NCBI GenBank assembly: GCA_945619025.1
Contig: CALZBJ010000007.1
Coordinates: forward strand, 1 to 64,000
DNA length: 64,000 nucleotides
Origin: CALZBJ01 sp945619025
Lineage (GTDB): Bacteria; Pseudomonadota; Gammaproteobacteria; Cardiobacteriales; Wohlfahrtiimonadaceae
Direction of reading: 5' to 3'
A program made the translations under genes and the position numbers. Shown here in pieces: positions 1 to 8,806 of this stretch; the stretch's first letter is position 1, and each line of letters begins with the position of its first letter. The notes beneath the pieces were generated by a model. It searched no databases and was not told the DNA's origin. It worked only from the letters and a program-made list of their open reading frames with translations.

Positions 1-9
1 TTTATTTTT

Positions 10-717
10 TTAATCAATTCTTATGTATGGTATTGTCAGACGTAGCGTTCTTGATTGCACGGTAAAATGATAAAAGACCAAAATCGTGCCCACAATCATC
101 GAGATCACTGTCGCAAGAGCCGCTCCCTCAATTCCCCACTCAAAGGTGTGCAAAAAGAGTGGCGCTAAGATGATATTGACAACGAGCGTAAAGATCATAA
201 TATACATCGCTTTTTGCGGATAGCCCGACGCGCGCATCATATTATTAAAGCTAAAACAGAGTGCTGAAAAGATACTGCCCGGGAGGAAGAAACTTAAAAA
301 CGCCTTAGTGTAATAGGCCATCTCCCCTTTTGCCCCGAGCATTCGCACCACCGGATCTAAAAACGCAAAAAGCAGAAGCGACACCGTTAGCGTGAGCCCA
401 AGCGTCAATAACAGCGCCGTTCCGAGCACTTTCTCTGCCTTTTGTGAGGAACCTTGCCCCAAAAAGATCGAAATTCGGCTTGCAGACCCCGCGCCAACGA
501 GCATGCCAAACGCGGCAATAATAATCATAATCGGGAGCGCAACGCCCATCGCGGTCATCGCAGCATCGCCTAAATAGGGAGTATTTCCCACAAAGTAACG
601 CCCAATAATATTATAAAGCGCGTTAACCGAGCTTCCGATAATTGCCGGCAGCGCATAACGCCACAACAATCCTTTTATTGGCGCCCCTTCGAGCGCATCA
701 ATTCGATTATTACTCAT
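10..717 (-). pseudogene. MATE family efflux transporter, N-terminal half only (interrupted)
   Basis: The 235-residue product has about six membrane segments and matches the first half of MATE (multidrug and toxic compound extrusion) exporters, which use an ion gradient to expel drugs and normally have about 450 residues and 12 segments. Early residues LWRYALPAIIGSSVNALYN and the following GAGSASRISIFLGQG stretch are typical. The frame ends at TAA (positions 10-12), immediately followed on the minus strand by an A-rich tract. Dropping one T just before that tract would continue the protein as ...RIDKKI, as expected for the loop into the second half. I infer a frameshift (pseudogene, phase-variable gene or sequencing error). 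The rest lies outside the window. A Fur-like site sits about 90 bases upstream. Confidence 0.75.
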
Positions 718-1390
718 AGATTCCTTTTTTAGTCTCTGATTGAGGATTCATTCCCTTCAATCCTGTTTCTCTATTTTTCGTCGATCCCTAATGGGGATTC
801 TCATTCTAATTAATAATGATTCTTATTTAATCTAGGTAGTCTACCCTATTTTGGGGCGATGTTTGTCAATCGCCCTGAAAAGATTCGCTTAAATCTGGCT
901 CGAATCGCCATTAAATCGCACGCAATCACGCATTAATAGGGTTCTTTGTCGACAGTCAATCCCTCTATTTTAGGGAATTTTCACCGAACGCGTGAAACTT
1001 TTTTGCATAAGCTCACTAAACTAATGGATAAGCCCTTCATATTAAAATTATATTTTTTAGCGTTTATGTCAGTTCCGGTGCTTGTCAAAAAGTAAAAATA
1101 GCGGTTCGTTTTTGAAGTTTTATATCAAATTTCAAAACTTGATAAGCAAAAGCTATCGAGATAAGATCACCGAAACACCTTGTATGGCGCAGGCTTACGC
1201 CATTATTTAACTTTATTAATCGTTCTCATTAATAAATACCATATGAAAAGCGCGGGGCAATATGGTTAAATGAAAACCATCAGATTTACACAGAATTTTG
1301 AAACACCCTTTTCAAACTTATTCAACATCATTACTTATAGAGTCCGCACCTTAGCGGAACGACATTAACAACATTGTAAGGAGATTTGTA
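718..1390. other. AT-rich divergent intergenic region
   Basis: This 673-base stretch separates the divergent MATE and AhpD genes. It holds a Fur-like element near 801-829 and a short inverted repeat (AAGTTTT/AAAACTT) near 1113-1139. I see no coding frame with a ribosome-binding site. The AhpD ribosome-binding site AAGGAG lies at 1378-1383. Confidence 0.6.
801..829. promoter_or_regulatory. Possible Fur box
   Basis: The stretch from 812 (AATAATGATTCTTATTTAA) matches the 19-bp Fur consensus at 12 of 19 positions, and an overlapping ATTCTCATT element lies just before it. It sits between the MATE and AhpD genes, so either could be iron-regulated. This is motif evidence only. Confidence 0.3.
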
Positions 1391-1915
1391 ATGCCTATCG
1401 ATAGAATTAAAAATGAACTTCCAGAATATGCTCGTGATATGCGTCTTAACTTCTCAACGGTATTATCAGAAGCCGGAGCGCCAGGGTTAACGGACAAACA
1501 GATCGCGGCGATCGCACTTGCATCGGCAATGAGCACCAAATCACCAAGCTTAATTGAAGCGATGACTGAATTTGCAGGCGCAACGCTCTCTGAAGAAGAG
1601 ATGACCGGCGCGAAAATCGCGAACAGCATCATGAGCATGAACAACATTTACTACCGCTTTGTTCACTTAGTGAGCGATAGTGAGTATAGCAAACTTCCTG
1701 CACGTCTACGCATGAACGCGATGAGCAATCCTGGGATCGATAAAGAGACCTTTGAGCTTGCATCAATCGCCGTATCAGCGATTAACGGTTGTGGTATGTG
1801 TATCGATTCACACGAGAAAAACCTACGCGGCATGGGCGTGAGCACGCAAGGCATTCAATCAGCTATCCGTATCGCGGCAACTCTTTTCTCTGTAAGCGTT
1901 GCACTCGCTGACTAA
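1391..1915 (+). CDS. AhpD-family alkylhydroperoxidase
   Basis: This 174-residue protein belongs to the carboxymuconolactone decarboxylase/AhpD fold. It carries the peroxidatic signature CGMCIDSH with C134, C137 and H141, and a glutamate (E122) 12 residues before the first cysteine. The layout matches AhpD of Mycobacterium (E118, C130, C133, H137; 177 residues). AhpD usually re-reduces the peroxiredoxin AhpC through lipoamide or acts directly on peroxides in the cytosol. No ahpC gene is adjacent. A strong AAGGAG ribosome-binding site and a clean terminator downstream indicate a single-gene unit. The family is clear; the physiological partner is not. Confidence 0.85.
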   Translation: MPIDRIKNELPEYARDMRLNFSTVLSEAGAPGLTDKQIAAIALASAMSTKSPSLIEAMTEFAGATLSEEEMTGAKIANSIMSMNNIYYRFVHLVSDSEYSKLPARLRMNAMSNPGIDKETFELASIAVSAINGCGMCIDSHEKNLRGMGVSTQGIQSAIRIAATLFSVSVALAD

Positions 1916-2026
1916 GCGACAATACGTCAAAACGATAACACCTCGTTACGTTATGATTGCCACGACGGCAACGGAAGATTAATCAACACTGTTGTAAGGA
2001 TATGACAGGATTAATCTTCACCTTTC

Positions 2027-2067
2027 AAAGACCGATTCCTTAGTACCCTCGAATCGGTCTTTTTTTA
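2027..2067 (+). terminator. Rho-independent terminator after ahpD-like gene
   Basis: A perfect 12-bp stem (2027-2038 with 2051-2062), with AAAGACCGATTC as its left arm, is followed by a run of T. It ends the AhpD transcript and insulates proA. Confidence 0.9.
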
Positions 2068-2183
2068 CCTTTTCAAAAAGGTAAATTGCCGCAGAATTGC
2101 CTAAAGAAAAAGCAGCCTTCCCCTCCCCTTTTCTCTCACTCTTTGTGATAAGCTAAAGACGTTAAATTTTGTAGGAGAATGGT

Positions 2184-3446
2184 GTGAAAGAGTATTGGAA
2201 TCAACTGGCAAGTGGCACAAAAAAAGCCGCTTCCCACATTGCCCTAGCCAATTCTGGGCAGAAAAATCGCTTTTTAGAGCATCTCTATGAAACGATCCTA
2301 AATCACAAGGCCGATATCATCGCTGAAAATGAGAAAGATCTCGATAATGCTGCTTCACAAAACTTTGATGAGGCTTTTTTAGATCGTCTTCGCTTAAATG
2401 ACGCGCGCATTACCGATATGGCCAATGGCGTCAAAGAGATGATTCTCCTTCCCGATCCTGTCGGCGAGATGAGCGATATTAAAATTCGTCCTTCGGGCAT
2501 CAAAGTGGGAAAAATGCGTATTCCGCTTGGCGTGATTGCCATTATTTATGAATCGCGCCCTAATGTAACGATCGATGCGGCGGCGCTCTGCGTAAAATCC
2601 GGAAATGGTGCGATTTTACGCGGCGGCAGTGAAGCCTTTCATACCAATCAATATTTAGGCTCGCTCTTAAAAGAGGCGTTAACAGCGGCAGATCTTCCTG
2701 AAGAGGCCGTTGGCGTCATTAATACTACCGATCGCTCAATGGTTGATTATATGATCGGCTCACCTGAGTATGTTGATGTAGTGATTCCTCGGGGTGGTAA
2801 ATCCTTGGTTGAGCGCATTAATAATAATGCTACCGTACCCGTCATTAAGCATCTCGATGGCATTTGCCACACCTATATTGATGATGCGGCGGATATGGAA
2901 AAAGCGGTGGCCGTGGCCGACAATGCTAAAACGCAGCGTTACGCGCCTTGTAATGCCTTAGAAACCCTACTCGTGCATGAATCAATTGCCCCTGTATTTT
3001 TGCCTAAAATTGGAGCAATCTATGCAGAAAAAGGCGTTGAGATGCGCGCATGCGAGAAAACCCTTCCCCTTCTTAAATCCGCAGGGATTGGTGCGACGTT
3101 AGCGACGGAAGAGGATTGGAGCGCTGAGTATCTAGCCCCGATTATCGCGATTAAAATCGTCCGCGATATGATGGAAGCGACCGAACATATTAATCATTAT
3201 GGCTCGCATCACACCGACGTGATCTTAACGGAAAATCATTCGCGCGCTATGTACTTTTTGCAAGCCGTTGATTCGGCCTGCGTCATGATCAATGCCTCGT
3301 CCCGTTTTTGCGATGGGTTTGAATTTGGCCTTGGCGCTGAGATCGGTATCTCAACGGATAAATTACATGTCCGCGGTCCTGTTGGGTTAGAAGGCCTCAC
3401 CTCACAAAAATATATTGTTTTTGGAAATGGTGAAGGGCGAAAATAG
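2184..3446 (+). CDS. proA: Glutamate-5-semialdehyde dehydrogenase (gamma-glutamyl phosphate reductase)
   Basis: ProA reduces gamma-glutamyl phosphate with NADPH to glutamate semialdehyde, the second step of proline synthesis, in the cytosol. The 420-residue length is normal. It shows the family stretches PLGVIAIIYESRPNVTID and GAILRGGSEA, and the catalytic cysteine C256 in the context QRYAPCNALET. The start is GTG, preceded by AGGAG at 2173-2177, and no better ATG exists. The partner kinase gene proB is not in the window, so proline synthesis is split in this genome. Proline is also an osmolyte, which fits the osmotic genes further on. Confidence 0.95.
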   Translation: MKEYWNQLASGTKKAASHIALANSGQKNRFLEHLYETILNHKADIIAENEKDLDNAASQNFDEAFLDRLRLNDARITDMANGVKEMILLPDPVGEMSDIKIRPSGIKVGKMRIPLGVIAIIYESRPNVTIDAAALCVKSGNGAILRGGSEAFHTNQYLGSLLKEALTAADLPEEAVGVINTTDRSMVDYMIGSPEYVDVVIPRGGKSLVERINNNATVPVIKHLDGICHTYIDDAADMEKAVAVADNAKTQRYAPCNALETLLVHESIAPVFLPKIGAIYAEKGVEMRACEKTLPLLKSAGIGATLATEEDWSAEYLAPIIAIKIVRDMMEATEHINHYGSHHTDVILTENHSRAMYFLQAVDSACVMINASSRFCDGFEFGLGAEIGISTDKLHVRGPVGLEGLTSQKYIVFGNGEGRK

Positions 3447-3545
3447 GCCAATCCAAAGGAGCAACCTTTACTAAAAGGTGCTAGAATAATTGACCAAAGT
3501 TTATTTCAGATCAATGATCCACACACTTACTTGGAGTGAATTTCA

Positions 3546-3878
3546 ATGACAGAACAAGCAACATTAGCTAAAATCAAAGATCAAGTAACCAACAACGCCG
3601 TTGTGATCTATATGAAAGGTAGCCCACAATTCCCAATGTGCGGTTTTTCAAGCCGTGCAGCGCAAGCACTTGCGGATACCGGTCTTCCTTTTGCGTTTGT
3701 AAACGTATTAGATGATCACGAAGTTTTTGAACATCTTCCAAAATATGCCGAATGGCCCACCTTCCCACAAATTTATATCGGTGGCGAACTCGTTGGAGGC
3801 TGCGACATCGTACTCGAACTTGCAGAGCGCAACGAACTCAAAGCGATGATGGAAGAAGCCATCAATAACGAAGCGTAA
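3546..3878 (+). CDS. grxD: Monothiol glutaredoxin Grx4
   Basis: This 110-residue protein has the monothiol glutaredoxin active site CGFS after KGSPQFPM, plus WPTFPQIYIGGELVGGCDI, which holds the glutathione-binding cis-proline and GG turn. Grx4 proteins bind and deliver [2Fe-2S] clusters with glutathione and work with BolA partners in iron homeostasis. A terminator follows directly, so it is probably a single-gene unit with its own promoter in the 99-base gap after proA. Confidence 0.95.
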   Translation: MTEQATLAKIKDQVTNNAVVIYMKGSPQFPMCGFSSRAAQALADTGLPFAFVNVLDDHEVFEHLPKYAEWPTFPQIYIGGELVGGCDIVLELAERNELKAMMEEAINNEA

Positions 3879-3887
3879 ATTGTAAAG

Positions 3888-3912
3888 TCCCACTTCTTTA
3901 AGTGGGATTTTT
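3888..3912 (+). terminator. Terminator after grxD
   Basis: An 8-bp stem, TCCCACTT/AAGTGGGA with a four-base loop, is followed by five T. It lies just downstream of the grxD stop codon. Confidence 0.85.
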
Positions 3913-3951
3913 CCATGACCTTTTTGATTCTCCCTACTAAAGGAAATGATT

Positions 3952-4590
3952 ATGTCTGTAATCGAAGTCAAACATCCTCTTATTGCTCACAAACTCGGTA
4001 AAATGCGTAAAGAAGGCATCTCTACCCGTGATTTTAGAGCCCTCTCATCAGAAATTGCCATGCTATTAACCTATGAAGCAACGAAAGACCTCGAAATGGA
4101 AGAGCGCGTTGTTGAAGGTTGGGCCGGCGAAGTAACCGTTGAGCAAATTAAAGGTCTTAAAGTGACACTCGTTCCCATTTTGCGCGCAGGCGTTGGAATG
4201 CTTCAAGGTGTTCTGGATCTGATTCCAAGCGCACGGGTATCAGTCGTTGGATTTGAGCGTGATGAAACAACGCACGAACCACGCGCTTATTACCAAAAAC
4301 TCACCTCTCAAATGAGTGAGCGTACCGCGATTATTTTAGACCCAATGCTCGCAACAGGCGGCACAGCCGTGGCAACGGTTGAACTTCTTAAAAATGCCGG
4401 CTGTAAACGCATTAAAGCGCTCTTTATGGTGGCCGCCCCTGAAGGGATCGAAGTGCTTAAATCAGCGCATCCTGATGTTGAGATCTATACCGCGTCCGTT
4501 GATGATGGTTTAGATGAAAACTCATACATCCTTCCCGGCCTTGGTGATGCGGGCGATAAGATTTTTGGAACGCTCCAATCGTCTAAATAA
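3952..4590 (+). CDS. upp: Uracil phosphoribosyltransferase
   Basis: Upp converts uracil and PRPP to UMP in pyrimidine salvage. The product begins MSVIEVKHPLIAHKLGKMR, close to the E. coli enzyme, and contains the PRPP-binding loop DPMLATGGT and the uracil-site region YILPGLGDAGD. I chose the ATG at 3952: the AGGA at 3941-3944 is about 7 bases from it but only 1 base from the in-frame ATG at 3946. The length is 212 residues (E. coli 208). No uracil permease gene is adjacent. Confidence 0.95.
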   Translation: MSVIEVKHPLIAHKLGKMRKEGISTRDFRALSSEIAMLLTYEATKDLEMEERVVEGWAGEVTVEQIKGLKVTLVPILRAGVGMLQGVLDLIPSARVSVVGFERDETTHEPRAYYQKLTSQMSERTAIILDPMLATGGTAVATVELLKNAGCKRIKALFMVAAPEGIEVLKSAHPDVEIYTASVDDGLDENSYILPGLGDAGDKIFGTLQSSK

Positions 4591-4664
4591 GCGATATTAT
4601 TGGCTTATGCCGAATAGTTAAGGCAGTCATCCTATTAGAATAATTAAAAAGTGAGGCACTCCCT

Positions 4665-6560
4665 ATGATTCGACGTGATCTACGTTTCTTTTCCATCGTA
4701 TTGACGAGCATTTTTTGGCTCTGCAATCTAAGTTTCGCAAACACGAGTCATGAGGAGTGGTACCTCAAAGGTAAAGAGGCCATTCGCGCAAAGAATTGGT
4801 CTCTTTATCAATCAACCGCTCAACAATTGAGTAACTCAAACCTCAAACCCTATCTTGAGTTTAATTATCTGCACGCCCGCGTTAATGATCTTCCTGAAAC
4901 GGAGATCACCCAATTTTTAACGAATCATCGCGGCGCTGATTTTTACGGGATGCTCAGCAATCGTTTTTTTAACGAGCAACTTAAAAAGCGCAATTATAAA
5001 GTCATTCTCGACAATAAACCGCTGCTAAACACGCTCTCTCTTCGTTGCATTGGCTATGATGCGGCGATTGAAGCGTATAACGAATTTGATAGCGCCAACT
5101 TTAAAAAAGAGTGGCTCTCGGTGACCGGCATTCCCGGCACGTGCCAAAAGGCAGAAAATAAGCTCTTAGCGAGCAATCAATTGACGGCTCACGAATTAAC
5201 GCAAAAGATTATGGAGCGTCTTGAGAAAAACTACATCACTCAAGCGGAACGCCTCATCAATCACCTTCCCCAAAAAAACCAAGGCTACTATCGCTACTTT
5301 GTGAAATTGCTGCGTAATCCGAGCAGTGTTATGGGTGAAAAAACCTTCTATTCTGATTCAAGCGCGCTCTACACCCAAGTGATTCATGCGTGGTCAAAAA
5401 ACAACTCCGTTGCCGCGCAGCAAGGGCTCGATTTTTTACACGCGCGTAATCTGCTTGAACCCAAAGATTATCGCTATCTGCGCAATCGTCTTGCCACCTT
5501 CCAAGCCGGTAGAACGGACGTGGAGAACCGTTTAGCTCTCTTTAAAGCGATTCCCGCCAATGAAGGAAGCGATGCCGTGTGGGAGTGGGGCTTTCGCATT
5601 GCGATGCAAGAGGGCGATTATGCCCTTGCCACCACCTTTTTAGATCGTTTATCCGATAGTGCAAAAGCTGATGAAGTGTGGCGTTTCTGGCGAGGCTATC
5701 TCTATGAAATCGTCGGTGATACCGCACGCGCGAACGCTGAATATCGCGCCATTAAAGATCGTTTTTCCTTCTACGGATTTTTAGCCTCTGATCGTTTAAA
5801 TGAGCCCTATACCGCCCTTAATACCCTTGTTAAAGAGCGCATGAGCCGCCCGAGTACCGATAATCTTCCGAGTGATTTTTATCTAGCGCTCTCTCTTCAC
5901 AATGTCGATGAAGAGTTTTTTGGGCGTTTACGTTGGCTCGCCGCACTTAAAAATGCCAATGCCAACACCAAACATGCCGCAAGCCTGCTTGCGGAAAAAG
6001 CGGGCTATTATAATTTAAGTCTAATGGCCGGAACTCAAGCGAAAGCCACCGGCGGTCTCTCGCTTCGCTATCCATCGCCCTATCAAATCACGATTGAAAG
6101 CAACCTCAATCGCGACCCAATTTTAACCACCCCACTCGTGCTTGGACTCATTCGTCAAGAGAGTCTTTTCCATATTAAAGCGAAATCACCGGCAAATGCC
6201 TATGGTTTGATGCAACTATTAATGCCGACGGCACAAACTGTCTCGCGCGAATTGAAAGAATCGAAACGGGAATCGCTCTACAACCCGACGGCGAATATCC
6301 GATATGGCGTCGCCTATCTTAAAAAAGTGGAGAGCGATGTCGGTGCGTGCGTGCCCTATCTGTTAGCAAGCTATAACGCCGGCCCCCACAAAGTGAAAGT
6401 GTGGAAGAAGCACGAAATCGACGATATTGTGCTCTGGATTGAGAGCATTCCCTATTATGAGACGCGCAATTACGTCAAAAGCGTGCTTGGAAATACCATG
6501 ATCTATCACGCGCTTCTTGGAAAGCCTGCGCGCATTAGTGATTATTTAACCTGCCCATAA
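4665..6560 (+). CDS. slt: Soluble lytic murein transglycosylase
   Basis: This 631-residue periplasmic enzyme cleaves the MurNAc-GlcNAc bond of peptidoglycan, leaving 1,6-anhydro ends. A signal peptide ends near SLSFA/NTS (about residue 26). A long helical superhelix region follows (about 30-470), then the lysozyme-like domain with catalytic E499 in LIRQESLFH and the family blocks AYGLMQLLMPTA and LASYNAGPHKV. Size and order match Slt70 (645 residues). It has its own upstream spacer of 74 bases, and the next gene starts 44 bases downstream. Confidence 0.93.
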   Translation: MIRRDLRFFSIVLTSIFWLCNLSFANTSHEEWYLKGKEAIRAKNWSLYQSTAQQLSNSNLKPYLEFNYLHARVNDLPETEITQFLTNHRGADFYGMLSNRFFNEQLKKRNYKVILDNKPLLNTLSLRCIGYDAAIEAYNEFDSANFKKEWLSVTGIPGTCQKAENKLLASNQLTAHELTQKIMERLEKNYITQAERLINHLPQKNQGYYRYFVKLLRNPSSVMGEKTFYSDSSALYTQVIHAWSKNNSVAAQQGLDFLHARNLLEPKDYRYLRNRLATFQAGRTDVENRLALFKAIPANEGSDAVWEWGFRIAMQEGDYALATTFLDRLSDSAKADEVWRFWRGYLYEIVGDTARANAEYRAIKDRFSFYGFLASDRLNEPYTALNTLVKERMSRPSTDNLPSDFYLALSLHNVDEEFFGRLRWLAALKNANANTKHAASLLAEKAGYYNLSLMAGTQAKATGGLSLRYPSPYQITIESNLNRDPILTTPLVLGLIRQESLFHIKAKSPANAYGLMQLLMPTAQTVSRELKESKRESLYNPTANIRYGVAYLKKVESDVGACVPYLLASYNAGPHKVKVWKKHEIDDIVLWIESIPYYETRNYVKSVLGNTMIYHALLGKPARISDYLTCP

Positions 6561-6604
6561 TCTATACGCGCTATGGGCGCAACGTTTGGAGCCTTCGCCC
6601 CGCC

Positions 6605-7126
6605 ATGTTTTTAAAGTATTTTGTTCTACTCATCATCATTACGGCGACCTATCTTTTTTTTAAATATCGCACTCGTCCGAAACCTGTGATCGATCGCCCT
6701 ACGCCTGCCCGTTGGTATGAGCGTCAAGCAGCGCTTTTTACCCCGGCAGAGCAACATTTTATGATGAGTCTTGAGATGGCGATTGAAGGGCTTCCGGTCC
6801 GTCTTTTTGGAAAAACTCGCATTGCCGATCTCATTCGCGTTACCCGCGGGCTTGCAAGCGATGATTATTCCGCGGCCTTTAGCAAAATTCGTTCTAAACA
6901 TGCCGATTTTGTTCTCGTCCACCCTCTCTCATTTGCACCGCTCCTGGTGATTGAGCTCGATGATAGTTCTCATGAAGCCGATGATCGTCAATTTCGCGAT
7001 GCGTGGGTTGATGAGGCGTACGCGCAAGCGGGATTACCGATTTTACATGTACCGTTACGAAAACGTTATTCAGAAGAGCAGCTGCGCCAGACGATTATTG
7101 ACGTACTCCGCAATCAAGGAATATAG
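6605..7126 (+). CDS. DUF2726 domain protein, membrane-anchored
   Basis: This 173-residue protein has one N-terminal membrane segment (about residues 3-20) and a DUF2726 domain (about 45-165). Visible conserved pieces are LFTPAEQHF, KHADFVLV and VIELDDSSH, which resemble the acidic core of restriction-endonuclease-like folds. That resemblance is an inference from the D...ELD spacing, and no activity is established for the family. It lies between slt and pilS; its stop codon is only 2 bases before the pilS ATG, so the two are probably translated from one message. Confidence 0.75.
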   Translation: MFLKYFVLLIIITATYLFFKYRTRPKPVIDRPTPARWYERQAALFTPAEQHFMMSLEMAIEGLPVRLFGKTRIADLIRVTRGLASDDYSAAFSKIRSKHADFVLVHPLSFAPLLVIELDDSSHEADDRQFRDAWVDEAYAQAGLPILHVPLRKRYSEEQLRQTIIDVLRNQGI

Positions 7127-7128
7127 CG

Positions 7129-8721
7129 ATGGATCAACGAAAATATAGTGGCTTTTCCAGCACCACCATGCAAATTCTCGGCATTTTCAGGTTGCTTCTT
7201 GCCACCATTTTGGCCGCGCTCTATCTGATTAGTAAACGCTTAATCCCCACAGATGAGGGCTTATCGCAGACGTTTTACATCATCTTTACGCTCTATCTCC
7301 TCTTTCTGCTGCTTTCGTATCTCTTTTTAAAACGCCCGCGCTTTCAGACGATGCAGGCGATCCGTATTTTTGCCATTGTCGATCTTGCCTATTTGAGTGT
7401 CCTTTGCTTTATCACCGATGGACTCGATAGCCCGCTCATCATTATGATGCTGATCTCCATTATGGCTCACGGTGCATTCTTGCCGATATGGCAGGCGCTT
7501 TCATTAGTGGCGATTGCGGTTCTATTTCAGGGATATCTCTGGATCGATAGCAACCGCTATTTTAACTACTACAGCTTTATTGAATATCTTAAAAACCAAG
7601 ACCTCATTCGGATTTTAACCCAGAGCTTGATCGCCGTTGTGGCGGTGGTGATTACCAACGTCTGGCTGCGCAAATATGAGGCCTCTGAAAAGATTATCAC
7701 CCAGCAAAATGAGGAGCTTCATAACGCCTCGGTCCTCCATGAGATCGTGATTCAGCAAGCCAATAGCGGTATTATTGTCGTCGATCATCGTGGCAATATT
7801 TTGCTTATTAACGAATATATCCGCATCTGGTTTGGGGGCAATATCGTCACCAATATGCCGCTTAAACTCTACTCAAAAACGATCTATGAGCGCTATCTTC
7901 TGTGGAAGGATCTCACCTTTAATAATAAAAAGCCGATCCACCATCAAGAAGAAGAATTTTATGTGGATTTCAAGCAAATTCGCACGCACAATCTTGAATA
8001 TACCCTCATTAATATCGAAGAGACCGACCTTGCCAATCAGCGCGCACAGCAAAATAAACTCGCCGCGCTTGGGCAGCTAACCGCGGCGATTGCTCACGAG
8101 CTCCGTAATCCCATGACCTCCGTTTTCCAAGCGGCGCAACTCTTAAATGAAAAAGAGGAAAAAACGCCGATGGAGAGCCGTCTGTTTGAGATGATTATCA
8201 ACAATATCAATCGAGCAAATCGCATTATTAGCGAGGTATTGATGATCGCGCGGAAAGATGATCCAACTCTTGAACGCATCGAATTAGCGACCTGGTCAGA
8301 GGAGCTCATGCATGAATTTAATCTCACGCATGCCGAATTTAAAGAGTGTCTAACCATCGATATTGATGAAGGCTTTAAATGGGTCTATTTCGACCGCAAT
8401 CACTTCCATCAAGTGGTCTGCAATCTCATCAATAACGCGACGATTCATTCGAAAATGCCGCCGGAAAGCCTTAAAATCACCCTCGCATTTGAGCAGATTG
8501 CCGGCAATCCCACCCTCACAATTTACGATAATGGCGTTGGCGTTTCTAAGAAAAATCAAACCCATCTCTTTGAGCCCTTTTTCACGACTGATGTAAAGGG
8601 AACCGGGCTTGGACTCTTCTTGGTTAAAGAGATCTGCGAAATTAATCAAGCGCATATCGATTATGTTTCAAACAGTGCGAAAGGATCGGGCTTTAGACTC
8701 ATTTTCTCTTCCCCAATGTAG
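7129..8721 (+). CDS. pilS: Sensor histidine kinase PilS
   Basis: PilS is the inner-membrane sensor that monitors pilin level and phosphorylates PilR to control type IV pilus genes. The 530-residue protein has about six membrane segments in the first 185 residues, a PAS-like linker (about 200-290), an H-box with H323 in AAIAHELRNP, and an ATPase domain with NLINNA, DNGVGV and GTGLGLFLVKE. It is paired with a sigma-54 regulator 85 bases downstream, the usual pilSR arrangement. No pilin genes lie nearby, so the main target is elsewhere. Confidence 0.88.
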   Translation: MDQRKYSGFSSTTMQILGIFRLLLATILAALYLISKRLIPTDEGLSQTFYIIFTLYLLFLLLSYLFLKRPRFQTMQAIRIFAIVDLAYLSVLCFITDGLDSPLIIMMLISIMAHGAFLPIWQALSLVAIAVLFQGYLWIDSNRYFNYYSFIEYLKNQDLIRILTQSLIAVVAVVITNVWLRKYEASEKIITQQNEELHNASVLHEIVIQQANSGIIVVDHRGNILLINEYIRIWFGGNIVTNMPLKLYSKTIYERYLLWKDLTFNNKKPIHHQEEEFYVDFKQIRTHNLEYTLINIEETDLANQRAQQNKLAALGQLTAAIAHELRNPMTSVFQAAQLLNEKEEKTPMESRLFEMIINNINRANRIISEVLMIARKDDPTLERIELATWSEELMHEFNLTHAEFKECLTIDIDEGFKWVYFDRNHFHQVVCNLINNATIHSKMPPESLKITLAFEQIAGNPTLTIYDNGVGVSKKNQTHLFEPFFTTDVKGTGLGLFLVKEICEINQAHIDYVSNSAKGSGFRLIFSSPM

Positions 8722-8806
8722 ACAAAAAAACGCTATAATAGAAGGCGGACTGCGAATTGATTCGATTCGCCTTATTTTGTTTCACTTTCCCTAAAAGAGA
8801 GAAATC

